From JAJZVS01 sp963708095 (lineage in GTDB: Bacteria > Pseudomonadota > Alphaproteobacteria > Acetobacterales > Acetobacteraceae): DNA of 64,000 nucleotides. Made by a program: the position numbers and the translations under genes. Where the stretch lies: NCBI GenBank assembly GCA_963708095.1, contig OY970182.1, positions 2,294,001-2,358,000 on the forward strand, read 5' to 3'. Of the stretch, positions 8,244-17,510 are shown piece by piece (the first letter of the stretch is position 1; every line of letters begins with the position of its first letter). The notes below the pieces were generated by a model. That model searched no databases and was not told where the DNA came from. It saw nothing but the letters and a program-made list of their open reading frames with translations.

Positions 8244-9188
8244 CTAGGCCGCCGCCTGCCGCGCCTCGTAGGTCTGCAGGTGGCACCAGGCCGTGCGCAG
8301 CAGCGGTGCCGCCTGGCCGGCGGCGCGGGCCCGCGCCAGCATGTCGCCCACCACATGGGCGGCCTCGGTCGGACCGCCACGCTCCACGTCGCGCAGCATG
8401 GACGCGGCGAATGACGACCCGCGCTCTGTCAACGTCGTGCGGGCGGCGGCGAGCCGCGCGGGGCGGGAGGCATGGCCGGCGGCGCCGGCCACCGTGTCGG
8501 CCTCGGCCAGCGCTTCGTTCATCAACGCCTCGCCGTCGCCGGCCTGCATGATCTGCCCGACATTGCCGCGCATCTGGCAGGTCATACCGGCCATGGTGGC
8601 GAGCAGGACGAACTTCTCCCACATGTCCTGCAGCGGGTCCTCGCTCACCCGCAGCTCGAATCGGGCCGGCGCGGCGACGGCGGCGAAGGCGGCGACAAGC
8701 GCCGCCTGGCCCGGCTGACGTGGCCCCAGGGTGAGGGCGTGCAGCTTGTTGAGGTGCCGCACCTCGCCCTCGGCGGTCAGGGTTGCCGCGATATGGCACA
8801 GGCCGCCCAGCACCGCCTCCGCGCCGAACGCGGCATCGAGCCGGTCCAGGTGGCGCAGGCCGTTCAGCATTGGCAGGACCGCGGCACCGCCCGCGACCGC
8901 GGGCGCGATGGCGGCGATCGCGGGCTCCAGATCGTAGGCCTTGCACGTCAGCAGCACGAGGTCGTAGCGGCCGTCGTCACCCGACGCCCCGGGGCCCAAA
9001 GCCTCGGCAGAGGTCGTCCGGACGCGGCGGGTGAAGTCCCCGTGCGGGCTTTTCACCACGAGGCCGTCGGCGGCGAGCTGGGCGGCGCGGCGCGGGCGGA
9101 CCAGGAAGGTGACGTCGCCGCCGGCCTCGACCAGCCGGCCGCCGAAATAGCCGCCGATCCCGCCGGCGCCGAGGACCAGAATCCGCAT
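8244..9188 (-). CDS. 2-dehydropantoate 2-reductase-like (PanE/ApbA family)
   Basis: This 314-residue protein begins MRILVLGAGGIGGYFGGRL, the NADP-binding Rossmann motif GxGxxG at the extreme N-terminus typical of ketopantoate reductase. A central SNKLHA-like segment (LNKLHALTLG) and WEKFVLLATMAGMTCQMRGN carry the conserved Asn/Lys region and the start of the C-terminal helical domain. ATG 9188 is chosen because the Rossmann motif starts there and GGAGCTGAAACG lies upstream. The gene begins 4 bases after the amidase stop, so the two are translationally coupled. PanE paralogues beside catabolic genes often reduce other 2-oxoacids, so a role in pantothenate synthesis is not certain. Confidence 0.85.
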   Translation of the reverse strand: MRILVLGAGGIGGYFGGRLVEAGGDVTFLVRPRRAAQLAADGLVVKSPHGDFTRRVRTTSAEALGPGASGDDGRYDLVLLTCKAYDLEPAIAAIAPAVAGGAAVLPMLNGLRHLDRLDAAFGAEAVLGGLCHIAATLTAEGEVRHLNKLHALTLGPRQPGQAALVAAFAAVAAPARFELRVSEDPLQDMWEKFVLLATMAGMTCQMRGNVGQIMQAGDGEALMNEALAEADTVAGAAGHASRPARLAAARTTLTERGSSFAASMLRDVERGGPTEAAHVVGDMLARARAAGQAAPLLRTAWCHLQTYEARQAAA

Positions 9189-9192
9189 CGTT

Positions 9193-10638
9193 TCAGCTCC
9201 ATCCCTGCGGCGGCACGAAGGCCCGCCAGCTCTGTTCCAGCAGGTGTGCCACCGCAAGGGTGGTCCGGTCGCCGCCGTACGGCCCGACGATCTGCACCCC
9301 GATCGGCAACCCCTCATGCGACAGGCCGAGCGGCGCGACCGAGGCCGGCAGATGGAACGCGCAGGTCAGCCCGGGCCAGAACAGCATGTCGTTATAGGCG
9401 ATCGAGCGGCCGTCGATCGTGCAGCGCCGCTCCCACGTCTCGCCCTGCTGCATGTGCGGCAGAGCGGGGCGGGCGAAGGCCGGGCAGAGCAGCACGTCCC
9501 ACTGGCGGAAGAAGCAGCCCCAGACCCGGCGGAGCTGGTGGCGCCGCTCGTGCAGCTTCAGCCAGTCGCGATGCGGCAGATCGACCGCGCGCAGCATGAC
9601 CGCATCGGCGCTCAGGTCGTCCGCCCGCAGCGCGGCCTTCATCGCCCGCCGCTTCGCCAGCGCGGCCTCGGGGAGGCGGGCGGACAGCGCCGCGTCGAGC
9701 AGGGTCAGATAGAGGTGCCAGGCCTCCGTCGCATCGAGATCGGGCCGTGCGATGCGGGAGACCTCGGCGCCTTCGGATTCCAGGTGGCGGGCAAGATCTT
9801 CGAGCAGCCCCGTCGTCTCGGCCTCGGTCGCCTGCCCGGGCTCGTGATTCCAGACGGCGATGCGCAGCTCCGACAGCCTGGTGGCGCGCGGGGCCGGCAG
9901 GGTGAAGCCGAGGCCGGTATCGGCCGGGTCGAGCCCGACGATCGCCGCGAACGCCAGCCGCAAATCCTCGGCCGAGCGCGCCAGCGGCCCGATCACCGAG
10001 ATATCGGTGAAGGCCGCCGCGTCGACCAGCGAATGGCCGCGCGGCGAGGCGATCCCCCAGCTCGGCTTGTGCCCGAACAGGCCGCAGAAATGCGCTGGCA
10101 CCCGGATCGACCCGCCGATGTCGCTGCCGCACTCGAGCCCGCCGAACCCCGCCGCCACCGCCGCCGCCCCGCCGCCCGAGGACCCGCCCGGGGTATGCGC
10201 CACGTTCCAGGGATTAGACGCCGCACCGTAGACGGGATTGTAGCTCTGCCAGTCCGCGAGGCTCACCGGTACGTTGGTCTTACCGAACACCACCGCGCCC
10301 GCCGCTTCCAGCCGCTGCACGGCGAGCGCATCGGCCTCCGCCCGGTGGTCGGCGCGCTCCTTGTGGCCCCAGGTGGTCGGGTGGCCTTTGAGGTCGAAGC
10401 TCTCCTTCACCGTCATCGGCACGCCGAACAGCGGCGGCGCGCCCTCGCGCGGGGCTCGATCGAGCGCATGGGCGCGGGCCCGGGCTCGTTCGAGGTCGCG
10501 GACCACCACTGTGTTGATGCGCGGGTTCAGCCGCTCGACCCGGGCGATGAAATGATCGAGCAGCTCGCGGCAGCCGATCTCGCCGGTACGCGTCAGCTCC
10601 GCGAGGCGCCAGGCGGGGAGGAAGCTGGGATCGTCCAT
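9193..10638 (-). CDS. Amidase (amidase-signature family)
   Basis: This 481-residue protein has the amidase signature: GVPMTVKESFDLKG supplies the catalytic Lys, and HTPGGSSGGGAAAVAAG followed by GSDIGGSIRVPA supplies the cis-Ser and nucleophile Ser. Length and order are normal for the family (GatA-like fold). Without gatB/gatC neighbours it is a stand-alone amide hydrolase, not the tRNA amidotransferase subunit. ATG 10638 fits the first conserved residues. It is the first gene of a two-gene operon with the PanE-like reductase, which suggests catabolism of an amide or acyl compound; the substrate is unknown. Confidence 0.9.
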   Translation of the reverse strand: MDDPSFLPAWRLAELTRTGEIGCRELLDHFIARVERLNPRINTVVVRDLERARARAHALDRAPREGAPPLFGVPMTVKESFDLKGHPTTWGHKERADHRAEADALAVQRLEAAGAVVFGKTNVPVSLADWQSYNPVYGAASNPWNVAHTPGGSSGGGAAAVAAGFGGLECGSDIGGSIRVPAHFCGLFGHKPSWGIASPRGHSLVDAAAFTDISVIGPLARSAEDLRLAFAAIVGLDPADTGLGFTLPAPRATRLSELRIAVWNHEPGQATEAETTGLLEDLARHLESEGAEVSRIARPDLDATEAWHLYLTLLDAALSARLPEAALAKRRAMKAALRADDLSADAVMLRAVDLPHRDWLKLHERRHQLRRVWGCFFRQWDVLLCPAFARPALPHMQQGETWERRCTIDGRSIAYNDMLFWPGLTCAFHLPASVAPLGLSHEGLPIGVQIVGPYGGDRTTLAVAHLLEQSWRAFVPPQGWS

Positions 10639-11025
10639 GCGGGTCCCTTTCGGGCGGGAGTGTGCGCCGGGCCGCATCTTGGCCCGTCCCGCCGGGCCGC
10701 GCCAGATGCGCGCAGCCCTGCGACCTGCGGGTTCGCGCGACGCCAGGGTAGCGGATATTCATTCGATCGCGGGGGCACTCGATCGAGGGGGCGGCGTCGC
10801 CGTCGCGGCGCAGGCTGCTCGAGTGGCACCGACGGAACAGGGTGGACAGTCATGCCCTGTCCTCGTTCCGCCGCCGCCTCGGCACGGTGGTCCGACACCT
10901 GCGCCACGAATCGGCGGCCGAAGGCGGGAGCGCCCTGCCGCCCTGTCCCAGCTGCTACTGGAGCGCGCGGCGGCGGAGGCATGGCGCACCCGTTGCGGCC
11001 GGCTGCCGCTCGCCCGCGACCCCAG
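10639..11025. other. Intergenic region, no gene recognised
   Basis: About 390 bases upstream of the amidase gene and past the 3' end of the lipoprotein gene. It presumably contains the amidase promoter. No RNA gene or convincing hairpin terminator was seen. Confidence 0.4.
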
Positions 11026-11089
11026 CCTCAGTCGACGCCTACCTCAGCCGACGCCTACCTCAGCGGACGCCAGCCTCAGCGGACGACGA
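11026..11089. repeat. Four tandem 16-bp units (CCTCAGYSGACGMCKA type)
   Basis: Units at 11026, 11042, 11058 and 11074 read CCTCAGTCGACGCCTA, CCTCAGCCGACGCCTA, CCTCAGCGGACGCCAG and CCTCAGCGGACGACGA. The fourth unit contains the 3' end and stop codon of the lipoprotein gene, so the array probably grew outward from that gene's end by slippage. Confidence 0.8.
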
Positions 11090-11594
11090 TGACCTGCACC
11101 GTGAGCACCGGGCGGCCGGGCAGCAGAGAGACGGTGAAGTGGTCGTGCCCCACGAAACTCGGGCGCGGGGTGTAATCGACCCGGGTCAGGTCGCCCACGG
11201 TGTGGATATACACCGTCCCATGCGACGCCGGCGCCATCAGCAGGCCGGCCGCGTATGGTTTCGGCTCCGCCGCGCTGCCCGGCTGTATCAGGCGGATCCC
11301 GCACCAGCCGCCGTCGTTGCCAATCCGCATGTCGACGGACGTGGTCTTCCGGGCGATGAGGTGCGGCTGCGGGACGGTGCACAGCTTCGCCCCGCCCGTC
11401 ATGTCGATGGCGTAGACCGGGGCACCCGTGCGGGTCGCCAGCGGCGAGGGCTTGCCCGCGCAGCCGGCGAGCAACGTCGCCATGCCGAATGCCACTGCCA
11501 GGCCTGTCGTCGCGGCCCCGCGGCGGCGGCCGATGCCGCCACCGGCCGGGCGGGACGGGGCCGGAGACGGCATGCGCACGGTTGTCGACGACAT
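11076..11594 (-). CDS. Small predicted lipoprotein of unknown function
   Basis: This is a 172-residue protein. After an arginine-containing N-terminus (residues 1-26) comes a hydrophobic segment TTGLAVAFGMATLLAGCAG, a signal peptidase II lipobox (LLAGC, lipidated Cys at residue 45). The mature part is about 127 residues with two further Cys (71 and 98) that could form a disulfide, and a beta-rich C-terminus (VYIHTVGDLTRVDYTPRP, then HFTVSLLPGRPVLTVQVIVV). I do not recognise the family. It would be anchored in a periplasmic leaflet. ATG 11594 is preferred; a Met eight residues later is an alternative. Confidence 0.7.
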   Translation of the reverse strand: MSSTTVRMPSPAPSRPAGGGIGRRRGAATTGLAVAFGMATLLAGCAGKPSPLATRTGAPVYAIDMTGGAKLCTVPQPHLIARKTTSVDMRIGNDGGWCGIRLIQPGSAAEPKPYAAGLLMAPASHGTVYIHTVGDLTRVDYTPRPSFVGHDHFTVSLLPGRPVLTVQVIVVR

Positions 11595-12184
11595 CGCCCC
11601 GCCGCAATGCGCCGGGCAGTCATGCGGCGAGTCGGCCAGATTGATCTGCAAAGTCGAATGTCTCCTGCGTGGACCCCTGCTCCGGGACGACCCGGGCGGG
11701 GCGCTGTCTAGCCCGGTTCGCCGGCCTCGGGATAGTCGGGAGGAACGACGGCACGATCTTCTCGCGCGCGATTGTCCGCCCGTCACGCCTGTTGATGCGG
11801 GCGCGGTCCCAGCCGGACGCCCCTCCCCGCCGGCACCACCCCGACCCGCGGCCCCTCGAAAGCGCGCCGCATCGCGGGGAACGCCCGGAAGGCACCCGGC
11901 CGCCCGACCTCGCCCCGCCCGCCCGAGGATGATCCCGCAGACGTCCCGCCCCACCCTGGTGCCGGCCGGCACCCGGTGCACGAGGCGGGCGACATCTCCC
12001 ACTCACCCGGGAAAACGGGCGGCATGCACCATATCAAGCGATGGCCTTCGGGCGCCGCCGCCCACCCCTCGCTGCACCGCGGGAATCCCTGTATAAGCCA
12101 CCCCGTCCCGCCCGGCCGTCGGCCGCAGGGCCGCACGAGCCCCGCCTTGCCCCCGGCGCGGCCCCCCAGGAGACCGAAACCAGC
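11595..12184. other. Divergent intergenic region before gyrA
   Basis: About 590 bases between the divergently transcribed lipoprotein and gyrA genes, so it must hold both promoters. The reading frame of gyrA is open back to 12041, but that part is low-complexity Pro/Arg and precedes the ribosome binding site AGGAGAC at about 12168-12174. Confidence 0.45.
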
Positions 12185-15070
12185 GTGAGCGATCCGACCA
12201 CCCCGCCCCCTCCGCCGGAGGGCCAGATGCCCGTGACCATTGAGGAGGAGATGCGCCGCTCCTACCTCGATTACGCGATGAGCGTGATCGTCGCACGCGC
12301 CCTGCCCGATGCGCGCGACGGCCTCAAACCGGTGCACCGGCGCATCCTGTTCGCCATGCAGGAAGCCGGCAACACGCCCGACAAGCCCTATCGCAAATCC
12401 GCCCGCGTGGTCGGCGACGTGATGGGAAAATACCATCCGCACGGCGACGCCTCGATCTACGACGCGCTGGTGCGGATGGCGCAGTCGTTCTCCATGCGGG
12501 TGCCGCTGATCGACGGCCAGGGCAATTTCGGCTCGGTCGACGGCGATCCGCCGGCGGCGATGCGCTACACCGAAGCGCGCCTCGCCAAGGCCGCGATGCT
12601 GATGCTGGAGGACATCGACAAGGACACCGTCGATTTCCAGGCCAATTACGACGAATCGGCGGAAGAGCCGAAGGTCCTGCCGTCCAGCTTCCCCAACCTG
12701 CTGATCAACGGCGCCGGCGGCATCGCAGTCGGCATGGCGACCAACATCCCGACCCACAACCCCGGGGAGATCATCGACGCCGCGCTGGCGCTGATCGCCG
12801 ATCCGGACCTCACGCTCGAGGCCTTGCTGCGCATCGTTCCGGGGCCGGATTTCCCGACCGGGGGCATCCTGCTCGGCCGCGGTGGCATCCGCTCCGCGTT
12901 CGAGACGGGACGCGGCTCCCTGGTCATCCGCGCCCGCGCCACGATCGAGGAAATCCGCCGTGACCGCATGGCAATCGTGGTCACCGAAATCCCCTACCAG
13001 GTGAACAAGGTCACCCTGCAGGAGCGCATGGCCGAGCTGGTCCGCGCCAAGCAGATCGAAGGCATCAGCGAGATCCGCGACGAGAGCGACCGCTCCGGCA
13101 TGCGACTCGTGATCGAACTGAAGCGCGACGCCACCGGCGAGGTGGTGCTGAACCAGCTCTACCGCTTCACCCAGCTCCAGATCGGCTTCGGCGTGAACAT
13201 GCTGGCGCTCGACAACGGCCAGCCGCGGCTGATGGGGCTGCGCGATGCGCTCACGTGCTTCATCGCCTTCCGCGAGGACGTGATCCAGCGCCGCTCGCGC
13301 CACGAACTCGGCCGCGCGCGCGACCGGGCGCATCTGCTGGTGGGCTTCAGCATCGCGGTCGCCAATATCGACGAGATCATCCGCGTCATCCGCGCCAGCC
13401 CCGATCCGCGCTCCGCTCGCGCCGCGCTGATGGCGCGCGACTGGCCGGCCACCGACGTCGGCGTGCTGCTGGCGCTGATCGACGAGCCCGGCAACACGAT
13501 CGCGCCGGACGGCACCGTGCGGCTGACCGAGGCGCAGGCCGAGGGCATCCTGGAACTGCGCCTGCAACGCCTCACCGGCCTGGAACGCGACAAAGTCGAG
13601 AAGGAGCTGGTCGAAGTCGCGCAGCGCATCCGCGACCTGCTGGAGATCCTCGGTTCGCACATCCGCCGGATGGAGGTGATGCGCGAGGAACTGGTCGCCG
13701 CGCGCGCCGTGCTCGCCACCCCGCGCCTGACCACGATCGCCGAGGCGGAGGCCGATCAGGACGACGAAAGCCTGATGGAGCCCGGCCAGATGGTGGTCAC
13801 CATCACCCGCGACGGGTTCATCAAGCGCACGCCGCTCGAGACCTACCGCGCGCAGAACCGCGGCGGGCGCGGGCGCACCGGGGCGGGGACGCGCGGGGAC
13901 GACATCGTCACCCGCAGCTTCAACGCCCATACGCACCAATGGGTGCTGTTCTTCTCCTCCGGCGGCAAGGCTTTCCGCGAGAAGGTCTGGCGGCTGCCGG
14001 AGGCGGCGCCGGCGGCGAAGGGCAGGGCCCTGGTCAACCTGCTGCCGGAGCTTAATTCCGACACCATCACCACCGTGCTGCCGCTGCCGCAGGACGAGGC
14101 GCTGTGGGACAGCCTGCACCTCGTGTTCGCCACCGCCTCGGGCAACGTGCGGCGCAACCGGCTGTCGGATTTCCGCAACGTCCGCGCCTCCGGCCTGATC
14201 GCCATGAAGCTGGATGAGGGCGACCGGCTGATCGGGGTCGCGACCTGCCGGGAGGGCGACGACGTGCTGCTCGCCGCGCGCAACGGGCGCTGCCTGCGCT
14301 TCCAGATCACCGAGGACAGCCTGCGTGTGTTCGCCGGCCGCGACAGCTCAGGCGTGCGCGGCCTTCGCCTCGCCGCCGGCGACGAGGTCGTGAGCCTTTC
14401 GGTGCTGCGCCACGTGGAGGTCAGCACCGAGGAGCGTGCCGCCTACCTGCGCGCTGCCGCCGTCCGCCGCCGCGCCGCCGGGGAGGACGATGCGCCCGAG
14501 GCCGCGCCCGCGGAAGCCGCGAACGGCGATGGCGACGAGGAAGCCGTGGCCGACGTCACCCTGGACGAGGGCCGGTTCGCCGAGCTGGAAGCCCAGGAGG
14601 AGTTCCTGCTCGCCGTCACCACCGGCGGCTTCGGCAAGCGCAGCTCCGCCTACGAGTACCGCACCGCCGGCCGCGGCGGCCAGGGGATTGCCAACATCAC
14701 CTTGGGCAAGCGAAATGGCGGCGCGGTGGCGGCGACCTTCCCGGTCCGCCCGGGCGACGACGTCATGCTGGTGACCGACGCGGGAAGGCTGATCCGGGTG
14801 CCGGCCGACCAGGTGCGCATCACCGGCCGCCAGGCGATGGGGGTGACCCTGTTCCGGGTGAATGCCGGGGAGCACGTGACGAGCGTGTTCCCGGTGCTCG
14901 ACCAGGGCGAGGACGAAGGCCCCGGCACGGACGGCCCGGACGGCGATGCCGGGCCGGGAGATATGGGGCCGGGAGATATGGGCGCGGGGGACGCCCCCGC
15001 CGGCCGCCCGGCGGAGGACGACCTGGCGCCCCCCGGCGCGGAGGCAACGGAGAACGGCAGCGATGGCTGA
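12185..15070 (+). CDS. gyrA: DNA gyrase subunit A
   Basis: The 961-residue product is full length. The breakage-reunion domain shows EEEMRRSYLDYAMSVIVARA, the quinolone region HPHGDASIYD (residues 84-93) and the catalytic Tyr128 in AAMRYTEARL. The C-terminal wrapping domain has the GyrA box as QNRGGRGRTGAG, followed by an acidic tail with a short GPGDMGPGDM repeat. GTG 12185 is chosen for the AGGAGAC site 11 bases upstream; ATG 12227 (MPVTIEEEM) is the alternative. The position equivalent to E. coli Ser83 is Ala89, a substitution linked to reduced quinolone susceptibility in some alphaproteobacteria. The end overlaps coaD by 8 bases. Confidence 0.97.
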   Translation: MSDPTTPPPPPEGQMPVTIEEEMRRSYLDYAMSVIVARALPDARDGLKPVHRRILFAMQEAGNTPDKPYRKSARVVGDVMGKYHPHGDASIYDALVRMAQSFSMRVPLIDGQGNFGSVDGDPPAAMRYTEARLAKAAMLMLEDIDKDTVDFQANYDESAEEPKVLPSSFPNLLINGAGGIAVGMATNIPTHNPGEIIDAALALIADPDLTLEALLRIVPGPDFPTGGILLGRGGIRSAFETGRGSLVIRARATIEEIRRDRMAIVVTEIPYQVNKVTLQERMAELVRAKQIEGISEIRDESDRSGMRLVIELKRDATGEVVLNQLYRFTQLQIGFGVNMLALDNGQPRLMGLRDALTCFIAFREDVIQRRSRHELGRARDRAHLLVGFSIAVANIDEIIRVIRASPDPRSARAALMARDWPATDVGVLLALIDEPGNTIAPDGTVRLTEAQAEGILELRLQRLTGLERDKVEKELVEVAQRIRDLLEILGSHIRRMEVMREELVAARAVLATPRLTTIAEAEADQDDESLMEPGQMVVTITRDGFIKRTPLETYRAQNRGGRGRTGAGTRGDDIVTRSFNAHTHQWVLFFSSGGKAFREKVWRLPEAAPAAKGRALVNLLPELNSDTITTVLPLPQDEALWDSLHLVFATASGNVRRNRLSDFRNVRASGLIAMKLDEGDRLIGVATCREGDDVLLAARNGRCLRFQITEDSLRVFAGRDSSGVRGLRLAAGDEVVSLSVLRHVEVSTEERAAYLRAAAVRRRAAGEDDAPEAAPAEAANGDGDEEAVADVTLDEGRFAELEAQEEFLLAVTTGGFGKRSSAYEYRTAGRGGQGIANITLGKRNGGAVAATFPVRPGDDVMLVTDAGRLIRVPADQVRITGRQAMGVTLFRVNAGEHVTSVFPVLDQGEDEGPGTDGPDGDAGPGDMGPGDMGAGDAPAGRPAEDDLAPPGAEATENGSDG

Positions 15071-15599
15071 GGCGACCCGCACGCGGATCGGTCTCTACCC
15101 TGGCACCTTCGACCCGGTGACCAACGGGCATCTCGACGTGATCGGCCGCGCCGCGCGGCTGCTCGACAAGCTGATCGTCGGGGTGGCGGTCAACACCGGC
15201 AAGGGCCCGATGTTCTCGCTGGAGGAACGGGTGGAGCTGGTGGAGGCGGAGATCGCCGCGATCGCCGATCGCAACGGTACCGCGATCGAGGTCCGCCCGA
15301 TGCAGGGCCTGCTGGTGCATTTCGCCCGCGAGGTCGGCGCATCGATGATCGTACGCGGATTGCGCGCGGTGTCGGATTTCGACTACGAATTCCAGATGGC
15401 GGGGATGAACTACCGCATGGACCCTGGGGTGGAGACGGTGTTCCTGATGGCGAGCGAGCGCCACCAGTTCATCGCCTCCCGCCTGGTCAAGGAGGTGGCG
15501 GCGCTGGGGGGCGATATCTCGTCCTTCGTCCCGAGCCTCACGTTGACCCGCACGCTTGCCAAGCTGCGCGGGGCCGCGGCCCGAAGCCCCGCCGCCTGA
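15063..15599 (+). CDS. coaD: Phosphopantetheine adenylyltransferase
   Basis: The 178-residue protein begins MAEATRTRIGLYPGTFDPVT followed by NGH, the T/HxGH nucleotidyltransferase motif at residues 20-23. The rest of the CoaD signature is present: VRGLRAVSDFDYEFQMAGMN and the C-terminal ISSFVPS-like segment. It transfers AMP from ATP to 4'-phosphopantetheine, the penultimate step of coenzyme A synthesis, in the cytosol as a hexamer. The ATG lies inside the end of gyrA, overlapping it by 8 bases, so translation is probably coupled. The length is slightly over the usual 160 because of the extended C-terminus. Confidence 0.95.
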   Translation: MAEATRTRIGLYPGTFDPVTNGHLDVIGRAARLLDKLIVGVAVNTGKGPMFSLEERVELVEAEIAAIADRNGTAIEVRPMQGLLVHFAREVGASMIVRGLRAVSDFDYEFQMAGMNYRMDPGVETVFLMASERHQFIASRLVKEVAALGGDISSFVPSLTLTRTLAKLRGAAARSPAA

Positions 15600-15667
15600 A
15601 CGGACCGGCCCGGAACGGCCCGTCTTAGCGGCCCCCCGGGAACGGCCCGCCCTAACGGAGTGACTTG

Positions 15668-16246
15668 ATGCCTTCACCGTTGCACCGACGTACCCTGATC
15701 GCGGCTTCCGCGATCGCCACCTTGAGCCTGGGACTGACCATGACCGCGGACGCCGAACCGAAGCTCGACCTGCAGAACACCATCTACATGGACCTGAAAT
15801 ACGGCCGGGTGGTGATCGAGTGCTTCCCCGACATCGCCCCGCTCGCGGTTGCCCGGATCAAGACCCTGTCGAACGATGGGTTCTACGACAACACGCCGTT
15901 CCACCGGGTGATCGAGGGCTTCATGGCCCAGGGCGGCGATCCCACCGGCACCGGCACCGGCGGCTCGCCGCTGCCCAACCTGCCGGCCGAGTTCACCACC
16001 AAGCGCCACTTCGTCCGCGGCACCTGCGGCATGGCCCGCTCGGCGGATCCGAACAGCGCCAACAGCCAGTTCTTCATCATGTTCGCCGCGGCGCCGCATC
16101 TGGATGGGCAGTACACCATCTGGGGCCAGGTGGTGCAGGGGATGGAGTTCGTGGACATGATCAAGCGCGGGTCTGGATCGTCGGGGACAGTGACCGACCC
16201 GGACCGGATCGTGCGCATGCGGGTGGCCGCGGACGAGAAGGCCTGA
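15668..16246 (+). CDS. Secreted cyclophilin-type peptidyl-prolyl isomerase
   Basis: This 192-residue protein has an N-terminal signal sequence (MPSPLHRRTLIAASAIATLS, cleavage probably after ADA near residue 30) and a bacterial cyclophilin domain. Conserved active-site segments are FHRVIEGFMAQGGDPTGTG, then SANSQFFIMFA and the H-L-DGQYTIWGQV stretch. The catalytic Arg and Phe of FHRV and QFFI are in place. It would accelerate proline isomerisation in envelope proteins. It lies 68 bases downstream of coaD on the same strand and could be part of that transcript. ATG 15668 is used; the TTG one codon earlier is less likely. Confidence 0.93.
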   Translation: MPSPLHRRTLIAASAIATLSLGLTMTADAEPKLDLQNTIYMDLKYGRVVIECFPDIAPLAVARIKTLSNDGFYDNTPFHRVIEGFMAQGGDPTGTGTGGSPLPNLPAEFTTKRHFVRGTCGMARSADPNSANSQFFIMFAAAPHLDGQYTIWGQVVQGMEFVDMIKRGSGSSGTVTDPDRIVRMRVAADEKA

Positions 16247-16336
16247 TCGCCCGGGGGCCGATGGAGGGTGCCGCCGCCGGGCGATTCGGGCGGCGGTTGA
16301 CCCGCCGGCCCGCGTGGGGTTGAAGGCCAGCGGAGC

Positions 16337-16412
16337 GAGCCCGTAGCTCAGTCGGTAGAGCACGAGACTTTTAATCTTGGGGTCGTGGGTTCGAATCCCA
16401 CCGGGCTCACCA
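16337..16412 (+). tRNA. tRNA-Lys (anticodon TTT)
   Basis: A 76-base tRNA including an encoded CCA. The acceptor GAGCCCG pairs with CGGGCTC, the anticodon loop is CTTTTAA between CGAGA and TCTTG, and the T arm is GTGGGTTCGAATCCCAC. Its 3' portion from 16367 is repeated at 32165, so this is the intact copy at the left junction of an integrative element. Confidence 0.97.
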
Positions 16413-16640
16413 ATCTTTTCAATGGGTTCTGGCCCTCGCCGCGCGGGGCACCGCGGCGCGTCCCACGCTCTTCCCCCGAAATCCCCACCGGACCCCCACG
16501 ACCTCCGCGTGGGAGGGATGTCCCGCGGCGGGCGGGCGCCCGTGCCCCGGAGCAAAAAAAGAAAGCGGCGGGGGGGGCGCCGGCCGCGCGGCCGGCGCCC
16601 CCTCCCCCGGCGGGAAGCCGCCGCGTCCCCCGGCGGACGG

Positions 16641-17207
16641 TCACCCGGGGGCCGCGGCGGCGAACAGCACGTAGCTGCCGCCGCGGCCGGGCAGCCGGGT
16701 CGTCGCGAGCTTGCGGCCCGCGCCCGCCGCGCCGGCCCAGCGGTCGAACCGGTCCCGGACGGACGGCACCGGCGTGGGGTCGTCGTCGCCCTCGACGCGC
16801 AGCGCCTCGACCAGCAGGTCGCCGTTCCACAGCGTGGCCGAGCCGAGCAGCGCGTCCTCGCTCCCGCCGTCCGGCTCGAACGCGTACACCGGCATCAGGG
16901 CGACGGGGGCGGGCTCCGGGTCGGGGGCGGTGCGCTCGGCGGCCGCCAGGGCGGCGTCGGCGAACGGGGCGCCGAGGGACGCGCGGAGGTGGCCGATGAC
17001 GTCGGCGAAGCCGTAGCCGGGCACCGCCGGCTCGAGGCTGGGGGCCAGGATGAAGCCGTAGTCCCGGACTGCGGCGAGGACGGCGCGGAGGCGCCGCTCC
17101 TCGCGGTTGGTCATGTAGACGGTCCGGCCGTAGGTGGTGGCGTCGTAGAGGTTGGCGAACGCCACGGTCGTGGGCCAGGCGGGCGCGGGTTGGCTGCCGA
17201 AGTTCAT
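16641..17207 (-). CDS. Conserved element-end protein of unknown function
   Basis: A 188-residue acidic protein beginning MNFGSQPAPAWPTTVAFANL and then YDATTYGRTVYMTNREERRL, with a central ALMPVYAFEPDGGSEDALLG and a glycine-rich C-terminus ending LPGRGGSYVLFAAAAPG. I do not recognise a family, and there is no signal peptide or membrane segment. Evidence that it is a real gene is the second copy at 32437-33004, where most changes are conservative or silent before a single-base insertion breaks it. It lies next to the element end and is read towards the tRNA. Confidence 0.6.
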   Translation of the reverse strand: MNFGSQPAPAWPTTVAFANLYDATTYGRTVYMTNREERRLRAVLAAVRDYGFILAPSLEPAVPGYGFADVIGHLRASLGAPFADAALAAAERTAPDPEPAPVALMPVYAFEPDGGSEDALLGSATLWNGDLLVEALRVEGDDDPTPVPSVRDRFDRWAGAAGAGRKLATTRLPGRGGSYVLFAAAAPG

Positions 17208-17440
17208 GGTCGCGGGTGTCCCTGTTCGGTCGTTGGATGGATCGCTCCGGGCGGAGCACAGGGATGAAATGCCGTTGGCCCCAGGGTTTGATGCGCCGGC
17301 GGACAGAGGGCGGCCGTCGAGACCGAACTGACAGCCGCTTTCCAATGGCCGGAGGGGAAATTGGACAACGCGGCCGGCGCAGCCTCATCCCGCATGCCGA
17401 ATCCGGACGTAGACCGCCGGGGACAACCCCCGGGGGAAAT

Positions 17441-17510
17441 ATCCTGTCCATCCTCACCCGTGCCCATCGCTTGCGCGATCTGACTGGACGCGGGTGAGGA
17501 TGGAGAGGAT
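17441..17510. repeat. Large hairpin, copy 1
   Basis: ATCCTGTCCATCCTCACCCG (17441-17460) faces CGGGTGAGGATGGAGAGGAT (17491-17510) across a 30-base loop, giving a 20-bp stem with one mismatch. Related hairpins occur at 31838-31918 and 33233-33308. Confidence 0.85.

Noticed and set aside
11026..11089. CRISPR-like array
   Set aside because: Units are contiguous with no spacers, only four, and overlap a gene end. No cas genes in the window.
11783..14119. 778-residue reverse frame covering gyrA
   Set aside because: Mirror of gyrA codons with no domain; gyrA is certain.
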